Shown: positions 14,763 through 22,556 of the stretch, piece after piece
How the letters are laid out: each line of letters starts with the position of its first letter
How positions within the stretch are numbered: position 1 is the first letter of the stretch
Assembly: GCF_002954615.1 (NCBI RefSeq)
Contig: NZ_MSCJ01000004.1
Coordinates: forward strand, 1-39,192
Origin: Photobacterium angustum
GTDB lineage: Bacteria; Pseudomonadota; Gammaproteobacteria; Enterobacterales; Vibrionaceae
DNA: 39,192 bases
Reading direction: 5' to 3'
Translations under genes and position numbers: made by a program
Notes under the pieces: generated by a model
What the model was told of the DNA's origin: nothing
The model's database searches: none
The model's input: only the letters and a program-made list of their open reading frames with translations

Positions 14763-14781
14763 ATTTACGATTATCATTATC
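14763..14781 (-). promoter_or_regulatory. Fur-box-like site upstream of sodC
   Basis: On the minus strand it reads GATAATGATAATCGTAAAT, which matches 15 of the 19 bases of the classical Fur consensus, including the first 13 in a row. ATTATCGATAATATC next to it may extend the operator. Confidence 0.7.
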
Positions 14782-14890
14782 GATAATATCTCAAACATTC
14801 ACTTTCGATAATGTGTAAAGACTAGGATCAATTTATTGCCCCATCTTTATACCGTTAACGATAAAAGCCTGACACACGACATTTGACGGT

Positions 14891-15163
14891 TTATGGGAGC
14901 TTAGAAAAGCTTGGGTGAGGGCATAGTAATAAGTGCTTTATAACATCAAAATCAAAAGTATCGGAACCCGCCACAGCTTGGTAACCTTTTTCGATAACGA
15001 ACTTATTTTTTAGGTTATCTAAATCTTCTAAGAACGCCTTTGCAACCGTATATTCATCAATAAGTTTTTTTCGATTATTAAACCTAAAATTCAAGACAGC
15101 AAACCAGAAAGAAACCAAGCTTACGAGAGCAGCAATAAACTTAAAAATTAACGAGTAATCCAC
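14891..15163 (-). CDS. Small membrane protein, possibly truncated
   Basis: The 90-aa protein has one N-terminal membrane helix (IFKFIAALVSLVSFWFAVLNF) followed by a charged helical segment and ends FSKLP. It resembles the start of larger membrane-anchored hypothetical proteins, so it may be cut short at the boundary near 14890. The start is GTG with a weak RBS. Function unknown. Confidence 0.5.
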   Translation of the reverse strand: MDYSLIFKFIAALVSLVSFWFAVLNFRFNNRKKLIDEYTVAKAFLEDLDNLKNKFVIEKGYQAVAGSDTFDFDVIKHLLLCPHPSFSKLP

Positions 15164-15178
15164 ACTAACACCCTAACC

Positions 15179-15222
15179 AAACTTACTTAACAGACATAAC
15201 TTACGCAAGTTACGTAACTTAT
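15179..15222. repeat. TTACGTAA repeat array, copy 3
   Basis: About four units (ACTTACTTAA, CATAACTTACGCAAG, GTTACGTAACTTA) lie between the second recombinase gene and the small membrane protein gene. Confidence 0.7.
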
Positions 15223-15236
15223 TCTTTCATTACATA

Positions 15237-15824
15237 TCAACGCTTTAAATAATCACTCAATGTACTAGGTGCGATATCTAATAACTTTGCGGTAGCTCTA
15301 ATTCCTAATCCCATAGCGCGATATTTTTCTATTTGTTCGCGTTTATCATCGAGCTTTAAACGTTTCGCAGGCCCCTTTGGGCGGCCTAATATTTGCCCTT
15401 TCACTTTACGCGCCGCTAACGCTTCTTTGGTTCGCATTCGGATGAACTCACGTTCTATTTCACCGGCTAACCCAAAGATTGTGGCGATGATTTTAGCTTG
15501 CATCGAGCCATCAAGTTGCATGTTCTGTTTAGCGATATGGACGTTAACTTGCTTGTCCATACATAATTCTAAGATCTCTAATACTTGCAAGGTTGAACGT
15601 GCCATACGGGTGACTTCGGCAAAAATAATGGTATCGCCTGTTGATAATCCCTCTAACAAGCTCCCTAAGCGCCGCTGACGCCATTTTTTAGCCCCAGACA
15701 CACAATCCTCTACAAAAACCAAGTTACTCAGTCCTGTGCGGTTTGAGTACTCTAAAATGCCATGTTTTTGGTTATTTACGTCTTGGGTATCACCCGATAC
15801 ACGCAGATAGGCATAGTTGGCCAT
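15237..15824 (-). CDS. Serine recombinase (resolvase family), second type
   Basis: The 195-aa protein has YLRVSGDTQDVNNQ with the catalytic Ser and Arg, then EVTRMARSTLQVLEILE, a long helix ending in EREFIRMRTKEALAARK, and a C-terminal helix-turn-helix (GIRATAKLLDIAPSTLSDYL). This is closer to typical Tn3-type or plasmid resolvases than the 5416-6015 protein. It lies next to the iteron region of the RepA replicon and probably resolves plasmid multimers. I chose the ATG at 15824, preceded by AAGGAG. Confidence 0.93.
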   Translation of the reverse strand: MANYAYLRVSGDTQDVNNQKHGILEYSNRTGLSNLVFVEDCVSGAKKWRQRRLGSLLEGLSTGDTIIFAEVTRMARSTLQVLEILELCMDKQVNVHIAKQNMQLDGSMQAKIIATIFGLAGEIEREFIRMRTKEALAARKVKGQILGRPKGPAKRLKLDDKREQIEKYRAMGLGIRATAKLLDIAPSTLSDYLKR

Positions 15825-15905
15825 GATCACTCCTTGCTTGAGTAGGAGTCATCACGCTAAACAAACAGGAAAAACAGTGCCACTAGGGAAGAGGAAAATT
15901 GCGAT

Positions 15906-16190
15906 GGTGTATTCTAATTGGGTTGTTTACCCAATCAGCGTACACCGATAAAGGCAAAATTGCGCAAGATGGATGATTTACCCAATCAGCGCACACCCGA
16001 AATCAGCGTTAGTAACGGAAAAGTGTATTCTAATTGGGTTATTTACCCATTCAGCGCACACCAATATGGCAATGAACAGGGGGAAATACGTGGAATAACG
16101 GGAAGTACCCAATCAACGTACACCATAAAACAGTGATATACGTGGCAAAGGTGTGTCCTAATTGGGTTGTTTACCCAATCAGCGTACACC
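15906..16190. repeat. RepA iterons on the distal side of repA (8 copies, mixed orientation)
   Basis: Eight copies of ACCCAATyAgmrYACACC lie at 15906, 15929, 15980, 16023, 16045, 16107, 16153 and 16173. Those at 15906, 16023 and 16153 are inverted and face the next copy, forming paired inverted repeats around a short TGTTT or TATTT spacer. This layout suits replication control or plasmid handcuffing rather than helix opening. The last copy abuts the repA stop codon. Confidence 0.85.
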
Positions 16191-17080
16191 TAATCATCTA
16201 GGATAGATTTTTCTAAGTTGGTGGTCAGTTTTTTAGATCGCTTATCAATGCAGTAATACTGCTCACCACTCTTAGTCATGAAAGAGCCACTCAAAAAGCC
16301 AATAGACTCTAATTTCTTTAAGCCTGTTTTTATCTTACGGTTAGCTTCTTTGTTGCAGCTTTCCAAGCGTAAACGCTCACGTAAGCGAGTAAATGACACT
16401 GGAATAGGGTTTTCAGGCAAGGCTAATAGGTACAGGTATAAACACTGTGCCACTTCAGCGCGAGGTAACTTAGAGAGCACTTTCATGCTGACTAATACTT
16501 GGTAATCAAGACGATAAAGATCCCATAAGGATTCATCAGCCATTAGCTCAACAATATCTTCATCACCGTCATAACTGGCTTTAAGCAACATACCCGTGTG
16601 TACGGCCTTTTCGGCCCCTTTACGACGGAAAGTTAAGCTCTGGCTTTGAATACGTTCTAACGATTCACCAATCTGCCGACGAAGGTTTTTATCAAAGCGG
16701 CGGCTAGGGTAGCCACAATATTTGGCAAACTCACTGAATTTTAAACGGATAATGTTAGACGATAAGCCCAATTTGCTAAAAGCTAAGACAATGCCACACC
16801 ACACTTTAAAATCGGTTTCGACATTAAGGCGAGTACCACGAACCGTGACAGAATCGTAACCTTCCTTCTGGCATAGCTCTAGGTTGGCTAAATCTGTAGT
16901 GAGATCCATCATGGTGCCGCTATTGATATTTACTTTGCGGCCTACAGGCGTGAAAACCCCTGTGCGTAACAATACGTTAGGCTGCACACTGGTTGAAGTG
17001 CTGGAAATAAGCTGTAATTCTGGGGCGGGTGCTACTTCCGTGTGCGGTAGAAGGGTCTTATCCTGAGCCATATTGTCCAC
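16190..17080 (-). CDS. repA: Plasmid replication initiator (RepA)
   Basis: The 296-aa protein looks like an iteron-binding initiator. The central part (about 60-250) has two winged-helix-like segments: FKVWCGIVLAFSKLGLSSNIIRLKFSEFAKYCG, described at about 90-122, and the RAEVAQCLYLYLLALPENPIPVSFTRLRERL region, followed by GLKKLESIGFL. It would bind the four direct iterons just upstream to open the origin and the eight distal ones for copy control. The start may be GTG 17080 (AAGG three bases before) or ATG 17071. The order iterons, Dam-rich AT repeats, DnaA box upstream is typical of theta-replicating plasmids. Exact incompatibility group not identified. Confidence 0.88.
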   Translation of the reverse strand: MDNMAQDKTLLPHTEVAPAPELQLISSTSTSVQPNVLLRTGVFTPVGRKVNINSGTMMDLTTDLANLELCQKEGYDSVTVRGTRLNVETDFKVWCGIVLAFSKLGLSSNIIRLKFSEFAKYCGYPSRRFDKNLRRQIGESLERIQSQSLTFRRKGAEKAVHTGMLLKASYDGDEDIVELMADESLWDLYRLDYQVLVSMKVLSKLPRAEVAQCLYLYLLALPENPIPVSFTRLRERLRLESCNKEANRKIKTGLKKLESIGFLSGSFMTKSGEQYYCIDKRSKKLTTNLEKSILDD

Positions 17081-17096
17081 ATACCTTAAAATTCAA

Positions 17097-17181
17097 ACCC
17101 AATTAGAATACACCAGTTTACCCAATTAGGATACACCTACAACCCAATTAGAATACACCCATTACCCAATTAGAATACACC
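17097..17181. repeat. RepA origin iterons, four direct copies
   Basis: ACCCAATTAGAATACACC occurs at 17097, 17120 (one change), 17142 and 17164, a 22-23 bp period close to two helical turns, all in one orientation. It sits between repA and the AT-rich Dam repeat region and overlaps the repA promoter region, so RepA autoregulation is likely. Confidence 0.92.
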
Positions 17182-17217
17182 CTGCTCCTCTGTAGCCCTT
17201 GGTACATAAGGGCTAGC

Positions 17218-17270
17218 GCGATCAGGGATCTTTATAGGATCTATATAGGATCTATATATTGGATCTATTC
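17218..17270. other. oriV: AT-rich, Dam-site-rich unwinding region
   Basis: Four tandem units of about 12 bases built on AGGATCTATAT carry GATC in each, with a fifth GATC at the start. Iterons lie on one side and a perfect DnaA box on the other. Repeated AT-rich 12-13-mers with Dam sites are the standard form of a DNA unwinding element regulated by methylation. Confidence 0.82.
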
Positions 17271-17276
17271 ACTGAA

Positions 17277-17308
17277 TATGTGGATAACTCTTCGAGTTAA
17301 CACACATA
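17277..17308. repeat. DnaA box inside a conserved inverted repeat, copy L
   Basis: TGTGGATAA at 17279-17287 is a perfect DnaA box on this strand. It is part of an interrupted palindrome with outer arms TATGTG/CACATA and inner arms TAACTC/GAGTTA. All 32 bases are identical to 18701-18732, although flanks have diverged, which implies selection. Confidence 0.85.
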
Positions 17309-17327
17309 CTCAATGAACAAACAAAAT

Positions 17328-17375
17328 TTAGTTTTCTTTTTGTTTTTCTAACAGAGCAATTTGCGTTTTTTCGTC
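17328..17375 (-). pseudogene. 3' remnant of a second parG-like gene
   Basis: On the minus strand, 15 codons and a stop (DEKTQIALLEKQKEN) nearly match the end of the RHH gene at 18750-19040 (DEKALIALLEKQKEL). This tail shows that the RepA replicon once had its own parG next to its origin and that the Rep_3 gene now lies between two parG ends. Confidence 0.8.
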
Positions 17376-17448
17376 AACAAAGCGTCCAAAAAAGAAAAGT
17401 TAACGGTTTAGGTTGTTGTCTTAGAAGCTCAAGCTGTGAGTCGTTCAC

Positions 17449-18504
17449 TTACGCATAAATTTGATTCAATTTATGACTGAAAATGTCATCCATTGGCATA
17501 TCTTCTGGCAGTGTCACGATCCCCATATTCACAGCTTGAAGTGCCAATTTATGTTTATCGGTTAATTCCCCTTCTAATGGGTAAGCCATCATGATTTGAT
17601 AGGCTTCACGCGCCAGCATTAACATTGGATTATCGGGTACGGTTTCTTCAGCTAACGCTTCACGCGCCTGTTTCTCCGCTTGGTTGTTGCTGCTTACCCA
17701 CTGGTATAAAAACTCAATCGCAATGATTTTTTTACCATGATAGATCGGCTTAAAACCAAAGTTACCCGTTTCTTCATCTACCAAAAAACGCAGCTCTTTG
17801 AGCACATCGGTGCTATTCGCCATTTCTTCGATCGGTTTTTTAATACAACGATCAATGAATACTTTGTTTTGGCCATAACTCTTTTTTAATAATTTCCCCT
17901 TCTCGTCAAGCAGCCCATAAAGCCCGTGAAGCGATTCTATCGATTGTTGATGTAATTTAGTGTTTGTATCTTTAAAAAGCGACAGAAACGCATACAGACG
18001 CTTTGAGTGCTCTGTTTTAAGGCTACGGAAAGAGTGATGGTTAATTTGAGCGTATCCCGCTGAATAATCCACATAGGCATGGATCAATTCGGTGTTAGGG
18101 ACAATCGTTAACGATCCCTTGTGGTATTTCACTCGGGCAAACAGGGGAATGAAATCAAATTCTTCGCTCTGATCGTTAGATAAGCCGACTTTACGACTGG
18201 CTAAACGCTCGGCCACAGGGCGCAAGGTTGGGTAGAGTTGTTTGGAGGATAACCCAAACCATTCTTTCAGAACGACACCAGAGAAGGTGTATTGTGGAGC
18301 GTAAATATCACGCTTTTCGATGAAGTCTAACCAATGCTCACGGTTTAAACGCGATAAGAATAGCGCCATCATGTCATGCTCACGGGCAGTCAATGACAGT
18401 TGGCTAAACACCAATTCGTGACTTTTACGAAAAAAGGTTTTAGGTAATTCGTTTGTGTTTGCCGTAGTAACTTGAAAGCGCTGATCTCGGGTGTTATTGG
18501 TCAT
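17449..18504 (-). CDS. Rep_3 family replication initiator
   Basis: The 351-aa protein (358 from a GTG at 18525) has the two-winged-helix plan of Rep_3 initiators. LSLTAREHDMMALFLSRL and LYPTLRPVAERLASRKVGL lie in the first domain, and LKTEHSKRLYAFLSLFKD at about 165-182 is the family hallmark (KSxYSxRLYELL type) opening the second, with a wing (LKELRFLVDEETGNFGFKPIYHGKKIIAIEFLYQW). It would bind repeats upstream at 18520-18660. The gene lies between two copies of the DnaA-box repeat and parG tail, so it looks like a second replicon inserted into the first by recombination. Both origins share one DnaA element type. Confidence 0.9.
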   Translation of the reverse strand: MTNNTRDQRFQVTTANTNELPKTFFRKSHELVFSQLSLTAREHDMMALFLSRLNREHWLDFIEKRDIYAPQYTFSGVVLKEWFGLSSKQLYPTLRPVAERLASRKVGLSNDQSEEFDFIPLFARVKYHKGSLTIVPNTELIHAYVDYSAGYAQINHHSFRSLKTEHSKRLYAFLSLFKDTNTKLHQQSIESLHGLYGLLDEKGKLLKKSYGQNKVFIDRCIKKPIEEMANSTDVLKELRFLVDEETGNFGFKPIYHGKKIIAIEFLYQWVSSNNQAEKQAREALAEETVPDNPMLMLAREAYQIMMAYPLEGELTDKHKLALQAVNMGIVTLPEDMPMDDIFSHKLNQIYA

Positions 18505-18519
18505 TTTTGCCGTGCCTAT

Positions 18520-18697
18520 GGTCACATATTTTTAGTGTTGGACCTAATAATACTAAAATCATGTGACCTTTAAAGCGATTTTCTAAAGCGATTTTCACCA
18601 AGAAACACTAAAAAAGTGTGATCACAAAAATTACAAGCTGCTGATTATAAAGCGTTTTTCAGACCTTATAGATCTTTATATTGTTATATAAGGCTGT
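18520..18697. other. Candidate second origin / Rep_3 control region
   Basis: Three copies of ACTAAAAwnATGTGAcC lie at 18520-18538 (inverted), 18549-18568 and 18605-18624. A separate tandem repeat TAAAGCGATTTTC occurs twice from 18571 and once, altered, near 18645. AT-rich sequence with a DnaA box follows. These are probable Rep_3 binding sites and operator. Which set is the iteron set is not certain. Confidence 0.65.
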
Positions 18698-18700
18698 GCA

Positions 18701-18732
18701 TATGTGGATAACTCTTCGAGTTAACACACATA
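18701..18732. repeat. DnaA box inside a conserved inverted repeat, copy R
   Basis: It is identical in all 32 bases to 17277-17308. It includes TGTGGATAA at 18703-18711 and lies between the parG stop and the Rep_3 control region. Confidence 0.85.
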
Positions 18733-18749
18733 CCCACAGCGGCAAACAA

Positions 18750-19040
18750 TCAAAGTTCTTTTTGTTTTTCTAACAAAGCAATTAACGCTTTTTCGTCTTG
18801 CTCAGCCAGTAAGGCCAATGCTGCTTTAACGACTTGCGAACGATTACAACGGAACGAACGCACTTGCAGCGAAAGTTCATCAATCAATTTATCTTCATGC
18901 TCAGTCAGTGAGAAAGTCACACGCTTAAATTTCTTTTCACGCTTAGCTGGCGTTTCTTTTGTCACGACATTGATTTCAGCACCACGGGCAAAGGCATCAA
19001 TCTTTTGCTGATCGGTGACACGTTCACGTTTTTTAACCAT
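18750..19040 (-). CDS. parG: ParG-like ribbon-helix-helix partition protein
   Basis: The 96-aa protein has a flexible basic N-terminus (about 1-38) and a ribbon-helix-helix domain from about residue 39 (KRVTFSLTEHEDKLIDEL, then NRSQVVKAALALLAE). This is the form of ParG-type centromere-binding proteins, whose N-terminal arm stimulates the ParF ATPase. It overlaps the parF stop by eight bases, giving the parFG order. It should bind short repeats upstream of parF; the TTACGTAA array at 19683-19741 is the obvious candidate. Confidence 0.85.
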   Translation of the reverse strand: MVKKRERVTDQQKIDAFARGAEINVVTKETPAKREKKFKRVTFSLTEHEDKLIDELSLQVRSFRCNRSQVVKAALALLAEQDEKALIALLEKQKEL

Positions 19041-19674
19041 GGAATACTTCCTCCATCAATGCGCTAATTTCAGCTTTGGCTTTTGCGTCTTTCCACTCAA
19101 ATACTGATTTACCTTCAGCAACACAATCACGAAACGCTTTGCGATCGTAAACAAGCGTTGTTGCTACACCGAACTCTGGGAAATCAGACAGGTATTCTTT
19201 GGCATCATCCGCTTCTTTGATCACAGGATTTGTCGGGCACATGTTCAGTACCAGGTAACCTTTTAATTTTGGATTGATGTCTTGTGCTTGAAGGAATACA
19301 TCTGTTAGATGTGGCAAGGTATCTAAATCATATTGCGATGGGCGAGAAGGGGATAACAGCACATCGGCAATCACCATACCGGTACGTAATTCACGACTAT
19401 CACGGCCAGCTGTATCGGCAACCACGTAATCGTAATGGACCGCTAAATCTTTCAACGTTTGGTTGATATTGCCTGACGCTTGTACGTGAGGGATATGTTT
19501 TAGGGTTTCTTGCTCCTGGCGATCTTGCGCCCAACGAACGGCAGAGCCTTGGGGATCTGCATCAACCAAAATTACGTTATGACCTTGATGCACTAACCAG
19601 CCAGCCACGTTTACCGCTAAGGTGGATTTACCACAGCCGCCCTTTTGGCTACCAAGCAAAATAATCTTTCCCAT
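19033..19674 (-). CDS. parF: ParA/ParF-type partition ATPase
   Basis: The 213-aa protein is of the small ParF (type Ib) class with no N-terminal helix-turn-helix. GSQKGGCGKST is the deviant Walker A motif at about residues 8-18, VDADPQGSA is Walker A', and YVVADTAGRDS is Walker B. It forms an ATP-dependent gradient on the nucleoid to move plasmid copies through ParG. The second of two adjacent ATGs (19674) is seven bases after AAGGGA. The promoter region holds a TTACGTAA array. A diverged copy of the first codons and upstream region recurs at 31.6 kb, downstream of the lipid operon. Confidence 0.95.
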   Translation of the reverse strand: MGKIILLGSQKGGCGKSTLAVNVAGWLVHQGHNVILVDADPQGSAVRWAQDRQEQETLKHIPHVQASGNINQTLKDLAVHYDYVVADTAGRDSRELRTGMVIADVLLSPSRPSQYDLDTLPHLTDVFLQAQDINPKLKGYLVLNMCPTNPVIKEADDAKEYLSDFPEFGVATTLVYDRKAFRDCVAEGKSVFEWKDAKAKAEISALMEEVFHG

Positions 19675-20106
19675 CATCTTCCCTTACGTAAATTAAGTAA
19701 CTTTGGTAAGTGTAATAACTTACGTAACTTATGCAAGTTAAATAAACACAAAAGTATAAAGTTATAGTGCATTAGATTTCAGATCCATAGAACAACTTCT
19801 TGTAACTCATAAAATACGTTTTGCACATCGCTTAACTTATCGATCGCGCACACTTCACCCGTAACATAAGTCACTGTTTTAATTTTGTATTGTGATGGGC
19901 TTGTTTATCGAATAAAGGAACCTATAACGCAGACACGTTAAGGACAGTTGAACCTTTGTCGTTACGGGTATGCCAGTGACTCTAAATAAATGGGAGTTAT
20001 CGGTTTAAGCACAATAATAAGTAATTGAATACGTGACAACGTAATGCCGTCTTAACACGGACGCATAGCATATACGGCGATGTTATATGCTGTGATAAAC
20101 AGGTAT
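19617..20106. repeat. Direct repeat A flanking the lipid island (parF start and upstream region)
   Basis: It matches 31637-32245 in the same orientation along its whole length, with scattered substitutions and one large gap. It begins inside parF at the Walker A codons and ends at AACAGGTAT. The two copies bracket 11,530 bases containing the araC-like gene and the nine-gene operon. This copy lacks about 120 bases found in copy B, removed between two CCTTTGT sites. The stretch 19742-20152 has no gene. Confidence 0.88.
19683..19741. repeat. TTACGTAA repeat array, copy 4, upstream of parF
   Basis: About five units of TTACGTAA, TTAAGTAAC, GGTAAGTG, ACTTACGTAAC and TTATGCAAGTTA type lie directly upstream of the parF start. 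In type Ib systems the centromere and operator lie here as arrays of short boxes bound by ParG, so this is the best candidate for the partition site. Confidence 0.7.
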
Positions 20107-20152
20107 TCAAATACGTTATCCCGCCTTTGAGTAATAGAGAGTGCGCTATATT

Positions 20153-20923
20153 TTAGGAAGCTAAAACCTGTTTGATTTGACTAATAGAAACACCAAACTC
20201 TTCACGAAATGTCCGACTTAGGTGGGCGCTATCTGAGAAACCTGCAATGTAGGCAGCATTGGTTGCTGATAACCCTTGCCTTAATGAGTAAACCGCACAA
20301 ATGAGCCTGCGCCATCGTAAATAAGGACGCCAAGCAATACCAATATTTTGCTTAAATAAATGAAGAAAACGGCTTTCCGAAATATTGAGCTGTTTCGCCA
20401 CATCGCTCGCTCGCCATGAGCTAGGCTTACGACATTTTCCAGACAAACAATGATCAAGTTCATCCAGCAGAGACTGAATTCTAGGAGCTATGCTAGTAGG
20501 GAGTTCATCATCGAGTCGGGTTTGCTTTTTGAGCATGGTTAAGTAAGGCAAAAAAATATGGAGCGGTGCATTGGCATCGATAGTGGGATTCATATCGTGC
20601 CCAACAATAGGGGGAAACGTACAAATAGTTTGCTCACCGAGATACTGACTCACTCTTTGACCTAAATGGCTATATGGTTCAATCAATAAAATCCATCCTT
20701 CTTCTAGCGTTAACTTGTGCGAGACTTTAGGGCCAATGATGAGGTTGGATTCAATTTTTTCCTCTCCGATGAAACAAGCACTATTTTCGCGAGGGAAAAC
20801 CAGCTGAATTGTGTGATGTTCATGCTCGTTGGTATCAAGGTTAGAGCCATAAAACAGTAAGGTTCCGGGCTTTAACCAGACCTTAGGTTTGACTAATGCG
20901 TGAGGTGAAAGATGAGTAGTCAT
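20153..20923 (-). CDS. AraC family transcriptional regulator
   Basis: The 256-aa protein has an N-terminal cupin-like sensing domain (about 10-130) and a C-terminal AraC DNA-binding domain with two helix-turn-helix units: WRASDVAKQLNISESRFLHLFK and AAYIAGFSDSAHLSRTFREEFG. The ATG at 20923 is preferred to a TTG three codons earlier. It is divergent from the lipid operon across about 400 bases and is inside the repeat-bounded island, so it is the likely regulator of that operon. The ligand is unknown. Confidence 0.92.
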   Translation of the reverse strand: MTTHLSPHALVKPKVWLKPGTLLFYGSNLDTNEHEHHTIQLVFPRENSACFIGEEKIESNLIIGPKVSHKLTLEEGWILLIEPYSHLGQRVSQYLGEQTICTFPPIVGHDMNPTIDANAPLHIFLPYLTMLKKQTRLDDELPTSIAPRIQSLLDELDHCLSGKCRKPSSWRASDVAKQLNISESRFLHLFKQNIGIAWRPYLRWRRLICAVYSLRQGLSATNAAYIAGFSDSAHLSRTFREEFGVSISQIKQVLAS

Positions 20924-21007
20924 GAATTTCAATTGTTATTTCGATGTAATGATAAAGTTGTATTTATGGTATCTAGGTGGGAGTAAAGTGGTCAAGGTAG
21001 CGATGTA

Positions 21008-21182
21008 GGGTCTGTCGCAAACTTTGATTCTTAATGTTTAAAAGCTGCAAATTTCCTCTGACGAAATTATTGAAATCGTGCGTTATTCTCTAGCCTACAC
21101 ACTCAGTTATCGTGAAATTGAAGAGGGACAATTAGAGCGCGGAGTCGCTAAGCGTTGGTTTATCAAGTTTACAGCAAATTAA
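21008..21182 (+). pseudogene. IS6-family insertion sequence relic
   Basis: GGTCTGTCGCAAACTTTGA at 21008-21026 resembles the terminal repeat of IS6/IS26-type elements. From the ATG at 21034 the start of a transposase is legible, MFKSCKFP, then after a frameshift SDEIIEIVRYSLAYTLSYREIEE, QLERGV and RWFIKF, with the usual VDHSTINRW part deleted. Only about 50 codons of the transposase remain. Confidence 0.75.
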
Positions 21183-21337
21183 CACAGAACATTTGCGCCA
21201 TTCCGTTACCTAAAGAAAAAAACTTGGTAACAAAAAAGAAACATAGCAGGTTTGTTCAATTTTTTAGTTCTAAAGCTTATTAAGGTGTTGAGCAAAATAA
21301 CAATACTTCATTCAGTTAGCTAAAGGACTAAATAACT
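21183..21337 (+). promoter_or_regulatory. Leader region of the lipid operon
   Basis: This AT-rich stretch lies between the IS relic and the first operon gene. CTAAAGGACT precedes the ATG at 21338 and contains the RBS. I cannot pick out a convincing promoter. AraC half-sites are not evident by eye. Confidence 0.4.
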
Positions 21338-22519
21338 ATGCACAGCACAATCGACGATCTTTGTCAGCAACTAGGACTTAACCCTCTCAAGGTCGCACTT
21401 TCATCTGTTAAAGAACTGTATGCCATGCCAGAGCAGCAGCTACTTGATTTCAAATTTTCCATCATCAAAGAAGCATTTGAATTCCACTATCAAAACAATG
21501 CATTTTATCGCCAATCTTGTGACCAGAAAGGCGTGACTCCCGAGACTCTGACAGCTGCAGCACAGCTCATTGATATCCCTGTGATGCCAATTGAACTGTT
21601 CAAAGCACAAGACAACTTCAAGCTATTATCAAAATCGCTCAATGACGTAGAGCTTGAAATGAGAAGTACTGGCACCTCTGGTATCCCAAGTGTTTCTCGT
21701 CGCTGCAAAGAAACGGTCGACAACGCCGTACTTGGTATTTACACCATGTATCGTGAGTTCCTCAATATCTCAAAAGGTGCAGGTCTCTACCTGTGTCCTT
21801 CGACTGAAGAAATCCCAGAGATGGGGATGATCAAAGCACTCAATATGCTTGCTGGCCTGCTGGATACACACCGCTTTATGGTACAAAACGAACAGATGGT
21901 GCCGGAGGATGTACAAGCACAACTGGATGAATGGGCTGGCAAGTTTGATCGCCATATCATTGGACCTCCCTTCTTAATCAATCGCTTTATCCGTTTTCTA
22001 AAAGCAACCAATACTAAGCTAAAGCTGGACAAGAACAGTTACGTTATTACCTTAGGTGGCTGGAAACGCTTTAGTGGTGATATGTTGTCACGTGCCGAAT
22101 TTAATCAAGAATGTATCGATTACTTGGGTGTCGAACCTAAGAACATTCGTGACATATACGCACTCGTTGAATCTAATGTCATCGCGATAGATGACGAAAA
22201 TGGTGTTAAACACGTCTCTCCTTTCATTCACTTCTCCGTACGCGATCCAAAACAACTAAATAAAGAAGTGCCTCTCGGCACGACTGGGCAGCTAGCCATT
22301 TTAGATCCCCTATCACGCTCTACTCCTGGCTTTATATTGACGGAAGATTTGGTTCGCCTATTACCAAAAGAAGAAGGCGACCATCGCTCCGGTCAACGAA
22401 TACAGTATGTAATGAGACTTCCTGAATCCAAAGAGTTTGGTTGCTGTGCTGTCAATCTTGACAAGCGTTTAGACGACCTAGAGGCAGAGCAAACTGAAGG
22501 CTGCCCACTGGTTAGCTAA
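21338..22519 (+). CDS. LuxE-like acyl-protein synthetase
   Basis: This 393-aa protein belongs to the LuxE acyl-protein synthetase group. LuxE (about 370-380 aa) activates a fatty acid with ATP as acyl-AMP and then holds it on its own Cys before reduction to aldehyde. MRSTGTSGIPSVS at about 108-120 is the adenylate-forming P-loop, IDIPVMPIELFKA precedes it, and FGCCAVNLDK near the C-terminus provides Cys residues where LuxE has its acyl-accepting Cys. No LuxC reductase, LuxD or luciferase is present, so this is not bioluminescence. It is first in a nine-gene operon and presumably makes a protein-bound acyl intermediate for the product. The next gene starts 37 bases on. Confidence 0.88.
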   Translation: MHSTIDDLCQQLGLNPLKVALSSVKELYAMPEQQLLDFKFSIIKEAFEFHYQNNAFYRQSCDQKGVTPETLTAAAQLIDIPVMPIELFKAQDNFKLLSKSLNDVELEMRSTGTSGIPSVSRRCKETVDNAVLGIYTMYREFLNISKGAGLYLCPSTEEIPEMGMIKALNMLAGLLDTHRFMVQNEQMVPEDVQAQLDEWAGKFDRHIIGPPFLINRFIRFLKATNTKLKLDKNSYVITLGGWKRFSGDMLSRAEFNQECIDYLGVEPKNIRDIYALVESNVIAIDDENGVKHVSPFIHFSVRDPKQLNKEVPLGTTGQLAILDPLSRSTPGFILTEDLVRLLPKEEGDHRSGQRIQYVMRLPESKEFGCCAVNLDKRLDDLEAEQTEGCPLVS

Positions 22520-22556
22520 TCGATAGCCAACAGAATATCAAACGAGGATTATTGGG

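Noticed and set aside
21338..22519. Bioluminescence operon, because of the LuxE-like gene
   Set aside because: There are no luxA, B, C, D or G homologues; the neighbours are lipid activation and export genes.
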